A DNA stretch of 64,000 nucleotides from Brachybacterium muris (GTDB taxonomy: Bacteria; Actinomycetota; Actinomycetes; Actinomycetales; Dermabacteraceae), in assembly GCF_016907455.1 (NCBI RefSeq), contig NZ_JAFBCB010000001.1, forward strand, positions 558,001 through 622,000, written 5' to 3'. A program made the translations under genes and the position numbers. A model generated the notes under the pieces. The model searched no databases. It was not told where the DNA came from and saw only the letters and a program-made list of their open reading frames with translations. This document shows positions 9,508-17,175 of this stretch, one piece after another; within the stretch, counting starts at the first letter, position 1; each line of letters starts with the position of its first letter.

Positions 9508-9627
9508 TCACTGGCGATAGACCTCGCGTCGATGACCGATGCGGAGTACCAGGATGAGCACTTCTTCGTGCTCGATGCTCTTGAGTGCTTTCGCTGCTGA
9601 GCGACTGTAGGAGATCGAGTACGGCAC
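9508..9627 (-). pseudogene. RelE/ParE-type toxin remnant with internal deletion
   Basis: The frame encodes only 39 residues: an N-terminal piece PYSISYSRSAAKALKSI joined directly to EEVLILVLRIGHRREVYRQ. The first piece matches the start of RelE toxins (beta-1, helix with Arg/Lys) and the second matches their conserved C-terminus, whose RxGHRREVYR block carries the mRNA-cleaving basic residues. About 40-45 central residues of the usual ~85 are missing, in frame, so the toxin should not fold. The GTG start is at 9627; an IS21 copy begins eight bases further upstream and separates it from its antitoxin gene at 12227-12469. Confidence 0.75.
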
Positions 9628-9630
9628 GTG

Positions 9631-9635
9631 CGGTG
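9631..9635. repeat. target duplication, left side of IS21 copy A
   Basis: CGGTG at 9631-9635 is repeated at 12217-12221 immediately after the element. Confidence 0.85.
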
Positions 9636-9748
9636 TGAGTATTCGTAGTCGTGGGAGCCACCGAATCTTGCTCTTGGGGACCGCCGATCGTGCCGACGGG
9701 GGCCAGTAGCCGCCGCGGTGGGGACCACTGGCTCCCGCCGGCATCGGG

Positions 9749-10495
9749 TCACTGGGGCAGTGCGGTGTGTTCTCGCATGTTCCTGTCGCCGGTGTCGATC
9801 CAGATTGTGTTGTGCACGATGCGGTCCATGATCGCATCGGCGTGGACTGCTCCACCGAGCCGGGCGTGCCAGTCCTTCTTCGGGTACTGGGTGCAGAACA
9901 CGGTCGAGCCGGTGTCATAGCGGCGCTCGAGCAGTTCCAGCAGCATCGAACGCATTCCCTCGTCAGGATGGTCCAGCAGCCACTCGTCGATCACCAGCAG
10001 CGAGAACGTGGAGTACTTCCGCAGGAACTTCGTCTGGCCCTGCGGCTTGTCCTTTGCCAGGGCCCAGGCCTCTTCGAGGTCGGGCATTCGGATGTAGTGG
10101 GCTCGGAGCCGGTGCTGGCAGGCCTGCTTCGCCAGCGCGCAGCCGAGGTAGGACTTCCCTGAGCCGGTGAAGCCCTGGAAGACCACGTTCTGTTGCCGCT
10201 GGATGAAGGAGCAGGTTGCCAGTTGCGCGATCACGTTCCGGTTCAGTCCCCGTTCCTCGACCAGATCCAGCCGCCGCAGGTCCGCTCCGGGATAACGCAG
10301 CCCCGCCCGGCGGATCAGACCCTCGACCTTTCCATGATTGAAGATGGAATGCGCCTCGTCCACGATCAGCTGGAGCCGTTCCTGGAACGACATCCCCAGC
10401 ACGTGAGCCTCATCCTGGGCATCGATCGCGTCCAGCAGCGCGGTCGCGCCCATCTCGCGCAGCTTCCGCTTCGTGTCGTTATCGATCACGCTCAC
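9749..10495 (-). CDS. istB: IS21 transposition helper ATPase IstB (copy A)
   Basis: 248 residues, AAA+ ATPase of the IstB/DnaC family that assembles on target DNA and activates the IstA transposase. Walker A GFTGSGKS is at residues 108-115 and Walker B LLVIDEW near 167-173. The GTG start at 10495 overlaps the istA stop in a GTGA motif, so translation is coupled to istA. The protein is identical to the other two copies in the window, so it is recent and intact. Confidence 0.93.
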   Translation of the reverse strand: MSVIDNDTKRKLREMGATALLDAIDAQDEAHVLGMSFQERLQLIVDEAHSIFNHGKVEGLIRRAGLRYPGADLRRLDLVEERGLNRNVIAQLATCSFIQRQQNVVFQGFTGSGKSYLGCALAKQACQHRLRAHYIRMPDLEEAWALAKDKPQGQTKFLRKYSTFSLLVIDEWLLDHPDEGMRSMLLELLERRYDTGSTVFCTQYPKKDWHARLGGAVHADAIMDRIVHNTIWIDTGDRNMREHTALPQ

Positions 10496-12054
10496 CGGAC
10501 ACCTCCGGCGTAGTAGTCGGCGCCACGGACGTATCCGCCGTCTTCCGCGGGTTCCTCGCGGGGTGGACGCAGGGCGGCGACCTTGTCCTGCCCGGTGGCC
10601 AAGATCGGGTGCAGATGCGCATAGCGCGGTGAACGGACCCGTCCCGTCAGCGCGAGTGCGCAGGCCGCCTCGACCCGATCTACGGAGAAGCGGCGAGAGA
10701 GCCGTAGCACCGCCAACGCGGGATCCAGGCCCTGTTCCACGATCGGCACGGACTCGAAGATCCGCTGGATCACGATCACCGTGGCCGGCCCGACCCGATC
10801 TGCCCACGCCCGCACCCTCTGCGCGTCCCAGGCCTGGAAACGCTCGCCCGCAGGTAGGTCCGCGTCGTTGGTGCGGTACTCATTGCTCGCGGTCTCCGGG
10901 AGCAGCAGGTGACTGGTCAGTCGCTGGCTGCCCTGATAGATCTCCAGCGTCCGGGCCGTGATGCGCAGATCGACCTTCGCGCCGATGTGCGCGAACGGCG
11001 CGGAGTAGAAGTTCCGCGCGAACGTGACGTGCCCGTTCCTGCCCACTCGTCGTCCGTAGTGCCATGTCGAGATCTCGTAGGGCACCGCCGGCAGCGGCGT
11101 CAGCAGCGGCCGCTCCTCCGCGTCGAACACGCTGGCGCGGGATCCGGGCCGCTTCTGGAACGGCTCCGCGTTATAGGCCTCCATCCGCTGCCCGATGGCG
11201 GCTGCAAGTTCGGGCAGGGACGTGAATCGCTGATCCCGCAGCCCGGCGATGACCCAGGTCGCGACGTGCGCGACGGTGTTCTCCACGCTCGCCTTGTCTT
11301 TCGGTTTCCGCACCCTCCCCGGGAGCACCGCCGCCGAGTAATGCGCTGCCATCTCGCGATACGCATCGTTCAGGACGATCTCGCCCTCGCGGGGGTGCTT
11401 CACCACACCGGTCTTGAGGTTGTCCGGAACGATCCTCGGGACCGTCCCGCCCAGCGCCTCGAACATCGCTACGTGCGCTCGCAGCCAGGACTCCTGGCGC
11501 ATATCCAGCGCCGGGAAGCAGAACGCGTAACGAGAAAAAGGCAGGCAGGCAACGAACAAGAACACCTTCGAGACCTCGCCGGTGACCGGATCGGCCAGCT
11601 CCATCGTGGGGCCGGACCAGTCGACCTCCACGCTCTGGCCGGCCTTGTGACCGACTCTCGAAGCGGCACCGGTGACCATGACGTGGTGCTGGTAGGTGCG
11701 GCAAAACCGGTCATACCCCATCGCCGGATCCCCAGCCGCCGTGGTCGCGTCGAAGTACTCGCCGTGCAACAGCTTCAGCGTCACGCCGACCCTGGCCATC
11801 TCTCGATGGACCTGTTCCCAGTCCGGCTGTGCGAACACGCTCTCGTGCTCGCCCCGGCCCGGGAACAACCGGGCATACACCTGCTCATCGGCGACGTCCG
11901 CGATATCGCCCCACCCGATCCCTGCAGCGTCAGCGGCCTCGAACACCGCCCTCACGGACTTGCGGGACATGCCCTGCGAGGACGAAATCGCTCGCCCCGA
12001 CAGACCTTCTGCGCGCAGCTGGAGCACCAGCTTCGCCCTGATCTTCCGTACCAT
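10492..12054 (-). CDS. istA: IS21 transposase IstA (copy A)
   Basis: 520 residues. An N-terminal helix-turn-helix (LRAEGLSGRAISSSQGMSRK, near residues 14-33) precedes an rve/RNase H-like catalytic core. The DDE triad is visible as D145 (VEVDWSG), D211 (VPDNLK) and E258 (KASVENT). A Mu-type C-terminal domain follows. The full length and identity to copies B and C indicate an active or recently active element. The ATG at 12054 lies 9 bases after a GGAAGGAG ribosome site that is buried in a hairpin. Confidence 0.93.
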   Translation of the reverse strand: MVRKIRAKLVLQLRAEGLSGRAISSSQGMSRKSVRAVFEAADAAGIGWGDIADVADEQVYARLFPGRGEHESVFAQPDWEQVHREMARVGVTLKLLHGEYFDATTAAGDPAMGYDRFCRTYQHHVMVTGAASRVGHKAGQSVEVDWSGPTMELADPVTGEVSKVFLFVACLPFSRYAFCFPALDMRQESWLRAHVAMFEALGGTVPRIVPDNLKTGVVKHPREGEIVLNDAYREMAAHYSAAVLPGRVRKPKDKASVENTVAHVATWVIAGLRDQRFTSLPELAAAIGQRMEAYNAEPFQKRPGSRASVFDAEERPLLTPLPAVPYEISTWHYGRRVGRNGHVTFARNFYSAPFAHIGAKVDLRITARTLEIYQGSQRLTSHLLLPETASNEYRTNDADLPAGERFQAWDAQRVRAWADRVGPATVIVIQRIFESVPIVEQGLDPALAVLRLSRRFSVDRVEAACALALTGRVRSPRYAHLHPILATGQDKVAALRPPREEPAEDGGYVRGADYYAGGVR

Positions 12055-12062
12055 TCCAGATT

Positions 12063-12103
12063 GCTCCTTCCGCCGCGTGCCCTATACACACGGCGGAAGG
12101 AGC
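12063..12103 (-). promoter_or_regulatory. hairpin enclosing the istA ribosome-binding site (copy A)
   Basis: Same structure as at 26472-26512: 13 perfect base pairs extended to 17 with one G-U pair and a 7-base loop. The 3' arm contains GGAAGGAG, the istA Shine-Dalgarno sequence. Confidence 0.7.
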
Positions 12104-12216
12104 GTAGACAGAGCGGCCCCAACGACACCACTGGTGGTCCCGAACGACGCCACCGCTACGGCAGCGACGTGGCACCCGAACCCTCGATCAGCGGACCCCA
12201 GCGAGGCGAATATTCA

Positions 12217-12221
12217 CGGTG
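12217..12221. repeat. target duplication, right side of IS21 copy A
   Basis: CGGTG, matching 9631-9635. Confidence 0.85.
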
Positions 12222-12226
12222 TGGGG

Positions 12227-12469
12227 TCAGCGGTCGAGCTCTGCCATCAGGTCCTCGTGCGAGATGCGTTCCTCGCGGCGAGCCTGGGCAGCGGCGAGGA
12301 CGTCTGCACGATCTTCCAGTGCTTCGACGGCGGCGTCGTAGAACTCGGGAGAGACCACGACGGCACGACGGCGTGCGCCGCGAGAGGTGAGTTCGACGGG
12401 CTCGCGCTGTGCGGCGGCGATGAAGTCACTCTGCTGGCTGCGGAACTGAGAAAGCGTCGCGGAAACCAT
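12227..12469 (-). CDS. Phd/YefM-type antitoxin
   Basis: 80 residues. MVSATLSQFRSQQSDFIAAAQ is the typical N-terminal DNA-binding fold of Phd/YefM (RelB-like) antitoxins, followed by RRAVVVSPEFYDAAVEALED and an acidic C-terminal toxin-binding tail. The ATG at 12469 was preferred to an upstream in-frame ATG (12493) because TACTCT lies exactly 6 bases before it, suggesting a leaderless start. It appears intact. Its toxin gene once began 13 bases after its stop but is now 2.6 kb away behind an IS21 copy and internally deleted. In intact systems it would neutralise a RelE-type mRNA interferase and repress the operon. Confidence 0.82.
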   Translation of the reverse strand: MVSATLSQFRSQQSDFIAAAQREPVELTSRGARRRAVVVSPEFYDAAVEALEDRADVLAAAQARREERISHEDLMAELDR

Positions 12470-12475
12470 GCCGCA

Positions 12476-12495
12476 AGAGTACAACTTGTACAACT
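12476..12495 (-). promoter_or_regulatory. antitoxin promoter and likely autoregulatory operator
   Basis: The -10 hexamer TACTCT (complement of 12476-12481) overlaps two direct repeats GTACAACT on the plus strand at 12479-12486 and 12488-12495, 9 bases apart, with the palindrome TTGTACAA at their junction. This fits binding of a Phd/YefM antitoxin over its own promoter. It is an inference from position and symmetry. Confidence 0.5.
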
Positions 12496-12517
12496 CGGAG
12501 GCAATGGTCGGCGCTGG

Positions 12518-12835
12518 TCAGCCGCCGGCGAACGGCGGCAGCACGTCGATGCGGTCCCCGTCGGCGAGCACGCGAGAGTGATCCGTGCAGGCCACCGCGT
12601 TCACCAGCAGGCTGGAGCGCTCGATCGCGGTCGTCGCATCTGCCGGCGCGCCGGCGGTGAGGTCGCGGATCGCTTCGGCCACGGTCGCTCCACGCACGGT
12701 GGCGGTGTCGCTGCCGTAGGCGGCCGCGGCCCCGGCGAACAGGCGCACCGTGATGGTGGCAGCCTCGGTCGCGCCGGTCGCGCCAGTCGCGGTGGTGCGG
12801 GTCTCGGATGGGGCGGGGGTGGTGGGAGTGGTCAT
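12518..12835 (-). CDS. moaD: MoaD/ThiS-type sulfur carrier
   Basis: 105 residues with a beta-grasp ubiquitin-like core (ITVRLFAGAAAAYGSDTATV to DRIDVLPPFAGG) ending in the Gly-Gly that is adenylated by MoeB and thiocarboxylated. It is the small subunit of molybdopterin synthase, whose large subunit MoaE is encoded at 16621-17139. The first 27 residues are Thr/Ala-rich and look like an unstructured extension. It is followed on the same strand, upstream, by moaA with a 46-base gap. Confidence 0.85.
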   Translation of the reverse strand: MTTPTTPAPSETRTTATGATGATEAATITVRLFAGAAAAYGSDTATVRGATVAEAIRDLTAGAPADATTAIERSSLLVNAVACTDHSRVLADGDRIDVLPPFAGG

Positions 12836-12881
12836 CGTTCCTCCTGACGATGGGGGAGTGGTGCGGTCGGAAGGGGCGGGT

Positions 12882-13982
12882 TCATCCCCCGATGGCGCTC
12901 ATCGGGCGGTCGGGCTGGACGAAGTCCTTCGAGTTCATACCGTGGCCTGCCTTCTTGCCCCACTGGGCGGCCCGCCAAATCCGGGCGATGTCCTCATCGG
13001 AGCCGCCACCGCGCAGGGCCCCGCGCAGATCGGTCTCCTCACGGGAGAACAGGCAGGTGCGCACCCTGCCCTCCGCGGTCAGGCGGGTGCGGCGGCAGTC
13101 CGCACAGAAGGGCCTGGTCACCGAGGCGATGATGCCCACCTGCCCGCGCGGGGTGCCGCTGGCGCGGTCGACCACGTCGTACAGCTCGGCGGGAGCGCCG
13201 TTGCGGGGCTCCTCGGCAGGGGTGAGCACGAAGCGGTCCGCGAGGATGCCGTGCACGTCCGCGGCGGTGATCATGGAGGTGCGCTCCCAGATGTGGTCCG
13301 CGTCCAGCGGCATCTGCTCGATCACCCGCAGCTGCAGGTTGCGATCCAGGCACCAGTCCAGCAGGTCCGGCAGTTCGTGGTCGTTGACCCCGGGCAGCAG
13401 CACGGCGTTGACCTTGATCGGGTCCAGGCCCGCCGCGCGGGCCCCGTCGATGCCCTCCAGCACCCGGTGCAGCAGGGGCCGTCGGCTCATCCGCTCGAAG
13501 GTCTCGGAGACCACCGTGTCCAGGGAGACGTTGATCCGGTCCAGCCCCGCCTCCTTCAACCCGGCCGCCTTGACGTCCAGGCCGATCGCGTTGGTGGTCA
13601 GGGAGATGTTGGGGCGCGGCCGCAGCGCCGCTACCCCGGCGATGATCTCGGTGAGGTCCGGACGGGTCAGCGGCTCCCCACCGGTGAAGCGCACCTGGTC
13701 GATGCCCAGGTGCTCCACGCCGATGCGCACCAGGCGCACCACCTCGTCCACCGAGAGCATCTGGTCCTTGGCCAGGAAGGTGAGCCCGGATGCGGGCATG
13801 CAGTAGGTGCAGCGCAGGTTGCAGAAATCCGTCAGCGAGAGCCGCAGGTCCGTGGCCTCACGGCCGAAGCGGTCCAGCAGAGCATCGCTGGCCGGGCGGT
13901 CGGCGGTGTCCGGCAGGGAGGTGGCCGTGGCATCGGTGGTGCGCGGCTTGGGCATCCCCAGACCCACTCGGCGAGGGCTCAC
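12882..13982 (-). CDS. moaA: GTP 3',8-cyclase MoaA
   Basis: Radical-SAM enzyme for the first step of molybdenum cofactor synthesis, converting GTP to the cyclic pterin precursor with MoaC. 366 residues. The N-terminal cluster motif is FCNLRCTYC (C54, C58, C61); the C-terminal second-cluster motif is CADCRRTRLTAEGRVRTC; and the chain ends in the conserved Gly-Gly. The GTG start at 13982 is taken for length; an ATG nine codons later (13955) is possible. It is divergent from moeA with a 154-base gap, so the two moa/moe units probably share a control region. Confidence 0.92.
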   Translation of the reverse strand: MSPRRVGLGMPKPRTTDATATSLPDTADRPASDALLDRFGREATDLRLSLTDFCNLRCTYCMPASGLTFLAKDQMLSVDEVVRLVRIGVEHLGIDQVRFTGGEPLTRPDLTEIIAGVAALRPRPNISLTTNAIGLDVKAAGLKEAGLDRINVSLDTVVSETFERMSRRPLLHRVLEGIDGARAAGLDPIKVNAVLLPGVNDHELPDLLDWCLDRNLQLRVIEQMPLDADHIWERTSMITAADVHGILADRFVLTPAEEPRNGAPAELYDVVDRASGTPRGQVGIIASVTRPFCADCRRTRLTAEGRVRTCLFSREETDLRGALRGGGSDEDIARIWRAAQWGKKAGHGMNSKDFVQPDRPMSAIGG

Positions 13983-14136
13983 GTGACATCACTCCCATCG
14001 GTCCCGACGAAGGCGGCCGGGCATCCATCCAGCATAGGAGGTCGAAGCGGCATGCACACGGATCGGTGCGCAGTGCCATATCCGAGGGTGTCCGCGCCAT
14101 ACTGGAACCAGCCCGAATCACTCCGGAGAGGCACTC

Positions 14137-15564
14137 ATGTCAGCAGGCGCACCAGGCACGGATCGTCCCTCAGGCACGTCGGCCCCGGAACGCACCCCGC
14201 TGTCCGAGCACGTGGCCGACGCCGTGGCGCTGCTGGCCGCGGTGCGCCGTACCGAGCGGATCCGGGTGGGTCACGAGGCGGTGGGCAGGGTCAGTGCGGC
14301 CGACCGTCGGGCCGCGGTGGACGTGCCCGGTCACGACAACTCCCAGATGGACGGCTACGCCGTGGCCACCGCAGACCTGGGCGAGCGGGCGGGCACCGCG
14401 GGTGCGCCCGCTGCCGGCCTCACCATGCCGCTGGGCCCGACGATCGCCGCCGGGGACCCGCCTGCCGATCACCGGCCCGGCACCGCGGCCCCGATCATGA
14501 CCGGCGCGCCGATCCCGCGCGGTGCCGATGCGGTGATCCCGGTGGAGGAGAGCGAGGCTGGTCGCTTCGCCGGCGAGCAGCACGGCGCGCCCGCACACAC
14601 CGTGACCCTCCGCCCTGCTACCACCGAACCCGGCCGCTACGTGCGCCGTCGCGGCTCAGACACCCACCACGGCGACGTGATCCTCCGCGAGGGCCAGGTG
14701 CTCACCCCGGCACGGATCGCCCACCTCGCTGCCTGCGGGGTGACCGATGTCGAGGTGATCGCCCCGGTGCGCACCATCGTGCTGTCCACCGGCAGTGAGG
14801 TCACCGCCGCGCCCGCAGACCCCGCCGCCCCGACGGCCCCCGACGCGGCCGGCTCAGCCGCCACCCACCTGCCCGACGGCGCCACCTTCGACGCCAACGG
14901 GCCGGGCCTGGCCGCGGCCCTCACCGCCGCCGGAGCCCAGGTGGTCCACGTCGGCTCCGTGCCCGACGACGCCGAACAGCTCCTGGCCACCCTCCGCCAC
15001 CTCGTCACCACCCACGATGCCGAGCTCATCGTCACCAGCGGCGGCGTGAGCATGGGCGCCTTCGAGGTGGTGCGCCACGCAGCCTCCCGCAGCGGCGTCA
15101 CACTCACCTTCACCTCCGTGGCCATGCAGCCGGGCGGCCCCCAGGGCATCGGCACCCTGGACCTCCCCGCCGAGGAGCACGGCGCGCCCGGCCAGCACGT
15201 CACGCCCGGTCAGCACGATGCGGCAGATCACCGGGTGGCCTGGCTGGCCTTCCCCGGGAACCCCGTCTCGGCCCTGCTCAGCTGCGAACTGATCGCGCGC
15301 CCCGCCCTCGGCGCCCCCGATCGCCTGCGCCTGCGCCTGCCCGTCCAGCTCGATGCCGACGAACCCTCACCACCCGCGCTCGCCCAGTACCGCCGCGCCC
15401 GAGTGCTGCCCTCCGGCCAGGTGCGCCTGGCAGGCGGCCCGTCCTCCCACCTGATCGGCGGCCTGGCCCAGGCCGACGCGCTGGTGCTGGTGCCCGTCGG
15501 CACCGATACCCTGCGTGACGGCGACCTGGTGGAGACCATCCTGCTTCCCGGAGGAGAACGATGA
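14137..15564 (+). CDS. moeA: molybdopterin molybdenumtransferase MoeA
   Basis: 475 residues. It inserts molybdate into adenylated molybdopterin. Family blocks: PGHDNSQMDGYAV near residue 65, IMTGAPIPRGADAVIPVEE near 120, and the MogA-like domain with VTSGGVSMGAFEVVR and AFPGNPVSALLSCE. Two Ala/Pro-rich inserts (around residues 230-245 and 345-365) are longer than in E. coli MoeA. It overlaps moaC by four bases (ATGA), starting an operon moeA-moaC-mog-moaE with four-base overlaps throughout. Confidence 0.92.
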   Translation: MSAGAPGTDRPSGTSAPERTPLSEHVADAVALLAAVRRTERIRVGHEAVGRVSAADRRAAVDVPGHDNSQMDGYAVATADLGERAGTAGAPAAGLTMPLGPTIAAGDPPADHRPGTAAPIMTGAPIPRGADAVIPVEESEAGRFAGEQHGAPAHTVTLRPATTEPGRYVRRRGSDTHHGDVILREGQVLTPARIAHLAACGVTDVEVIAPVRTIVLSTGSEVTAAPADPAAPTAPDAAGSAATHLPDGATFDANGPGLAAALTAAGAQVVHVGSVPDDAEQLLATLRHLVTTHDAELIVTSGGVSMGAFEVVRHAASRSGVTLTFTSVAMQPGGPQGIGTLDLPAEEHGAPGQHVTPGQHDAADHRVAWLAFPGNPVSALLSCELIARPALGAPDRLRLRLPVQLDADEPSPPALAQYRRARVLPSGQVRLAGGPSSHLIGGLAQADALVLVPVGTDTLRDGDLVETILLPGGER

Positions 15565-16079
15565 ACACCCAGCCCGACGACCTCTCGCACGTGCGCGCCG
15601 ACGGCTCGGCCCACATGGTCGACGTGACCGACAAGGCCACCACCTCACGCCGCGCCAGCGCCCGCGCGGTCCTGCGCACCAGGGCCGACGTCGTGGCCCG
15701 CATCGCCGACGGCGACCTGCCCAAGGGCGAGGCCCTGCCGGTGGCCCGCATCGCCGGGATCATGGGCGCCAAGCGCACCAGCGACCTGATCCCCCTGTGC
15801 CACCCGCTGCCGCTGTCGGGCATCGAGATCGACCTGGAGGCGCGGGAGGATCGCGTGGAGATCACCGCCACCGTGCGCACCAAGGGCGTCACCGGGGTGG
15901 AGATGGAGGCGCTCACCGCCGCCTCAGTGGCAGCGCTGACCGTGTACGACATGATCAAGGCCGTGGACCACCTCGCCGTGATCGAGGAGATCAAGGTGCT
16001 GGCCAAGTCCGGCGGCAAGAGCGGGGACTGGCGGCGCGACGAGCCGTCGGCCCCGATGCGCGAGGAGGAGACCCGATGA
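15561..16079 (+). CDS. moaC: cyclic pyranopterin monophosphate synthase MoaC
   Basis: 172 residues. It completes cyclic pyranopterin monophosphate synthesis after MoaA. Visible motifs are MVDVTDKATTSRRASA, the KRTSDLIPLCHPLPL block with the catalytic His, and YDMIKAVD. Translation is coupled at both ends: its ATG overlaps the moeA stop and its stop overlaps the next ATG. A GGAGGAG ribosome site precedes the start. Confidence 0.93.
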   Translation: MNTQPDDLSHVRADGSAHMVDVTDKATTSRRASARAVLRTRADVVARIADGDLPKGEALPVARIAGIMGAKRTSDLIPLCHPLPLSGIEIDLEAREDRVEITATVRTKGVTGVEMEALTAASVAALTVYDMIKAVDHLAVIEEIKVLAKSGGKSGDWRRDEPSAPMREEETR

Positions 16080-16624
16080 AGCAGATGCCCGCCCGGCGCA
16101 GCGACGCCGACTGCACCGCCCGCACCGAGGACGCCCCCGCGCCCGCGCTCGCCGGCACCGCCCGGGTGATCATCGCCTCCACCCGCGCCTCCGACGGCAC
16201 GTACGAGGACCGCACCGGGCCGCTGCTGGTGCAGTGGCTGCAAGGCCGCGGCCTGGACCAGGTCAGCAAGGTGCTGGTGCCGGACGGCCCCCAGGTGGGC
16301 GAGGCCCTCGCCGCCGCGATCGCCGATGGCGTGGATGTGATCATCACCTCCGGCGGCACCGGCATCAGCCCCACCGACGTCACTCCCGAGCAGACTGCCC
16401 CCCTGATCGAGCGGGAGATGCCCGGGGTGCTGGAGGCGGTGCGCCGCATCGGCGCCCAGAAGTCCCCCGTCGCGGTGCTGAGCCGGGGCCTGGCAGGCAT
16501 GGCCGGGCGCAGCTTCGTGGTGAACCTGCCCGGCTCCCGCGGCGGGGTGAAGGACGGAATCGCCGTGCTGGACCCCATCCTGGACCACCTGCTGGAGCAG
16601 CGCGACGGCGGAGGGCACGAATGA
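16076..16624 (+). CDS. molybdopterin adenylyltransferase (MogA/MoaB family)
   Basis: 182 residues. It activates molybdopterin by adenylation before MoeA. The MoCF motif VIITSGGTGISPTDVTPE and the C-terminal NLPGSRGGVKDGIAVL are clear. The ATG at 16076 overlaps the moaC stop and follows GAGGAGGAG. The first 25 or so residues are charged and probably disordered. The name mogA or moaB cannot be decided from sequence alone. Confidence 0.9.
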   Translation: MKQMPARRSDADCTARTEDAPAPALAGTARVIIASTRASDGTYEDRTGPLLVQWLQGRGLDQVSKVLVPDGPQVGEALAAAIADGVDVIITSGGTGISPTDVTPEQTAPLIEREMPGVLEAVRRIGAQKSPVAVLSRGLAGMAGRSFVVNLPGSRGGVKDGIAVLDPILDHLLEQRDGGGHE

Positions 16625-17139
16625 GCCCCGCAGACCCCGGCCCCGGCCCCACCCCGTTCGGCGGCGGTCCCGACCAGCTGCGCGTGCCCGAGGACCCCCC
16701 GATGGGGCCCGCCCCGCAGCGGGTGCGGCACGCCGAGGTCACCGAGCAGCCCGTCTCCGTCGCCGCCCTCGCCCAGGCCGTGGCCGACCCGCGCTGCGGC
16801 GCCATGGTCACCTTCGACGGTGTGGTGCGCGACCACGACGGCGGCAAGGGGGTCTCGCGCCTGGAGTACTCCGGCCACCCCGGTGCCGGCGAGGTGATCA
16901 TCGAGGTGGCCCGCGAGATCACCGAGCGCTACCCGGACACCGTGATCGCGCTCGCCCACCGAGTGGGGCCACTCGCGATCGGCGAGACGGCGCTCGGCTG
17001 CGCGGTGGCCGCACCGCACCGCAAGCAGGCCTTCGCCGCCTGCGACGACCTGGTGGACACCGTGAAGCAGCGCCTGCCCATCTGGAAGCACCAGCACTTC
17101 GCCGATGGCACCGACGAATGGGTGGGAGCACTGGGATGA
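16621..17139 (+). CDS. moaE: molybdopterin synthase catalytic subunit MoaE
   Basis: 172 residues. Large subunit of molybdopterin synthase, paired with the MoaD-type carrier. Family blocks are GAMVTFDGVVRDHDGGKGV, LEYSGHPGAGE and RVGPLAIGE. The catalytic Lys lies in the PHRKQAF and IWKHQHFADG region. A Pro/Gly-rich N-terminal extension of about 35 residues precedes the domain. Its ATG overlaps the preceding stop, and it closes the operon. Confidence 0.92.
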   Translation: MSPADPGPGPTPFGGGPDQLRVPEDPPMGPAPQRVRHAEVTEQPVSVAALAQAVADPRCGAMVTFDGVVRDHDGGKGVSRLEYSGHPGAGEVIIEVAREITERYPDTVIALAHRVGPLAIGETALGCAVAAPHRKQAFAACDDLVDTVKQRLPIWKHQHFADGTDEWVGALG

Positions 17140-17175
17140 CGCCGGGGGCACGCCGATGACCACGGGGGGAACGCG

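Larger units (their letters stand above)
9636..12216 (-). mobile_element. IS21-family insertion sequence, copy A (2581 bp)
   Basis: Begins TGAGTATTCG and ends CGAATATTCA, imperfect terminal inverted repeats with the TG...CA ends of the IS21 family. It encodes istA then istB on the minus strand. The ends were fixed by comparing three copies in this window with different flanks. A 5-bp target duplication CGGTG flanks it. Sub-terminal direct repeats typical of IS21 transposase-binding sites are present at both ends (for example GGTGTCGTTGGGGCC beside GGCGTCGTTCGGGACC). The insertion point is the 13-base gap between antitoxin and toxin genes. Confidence 0.92.
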
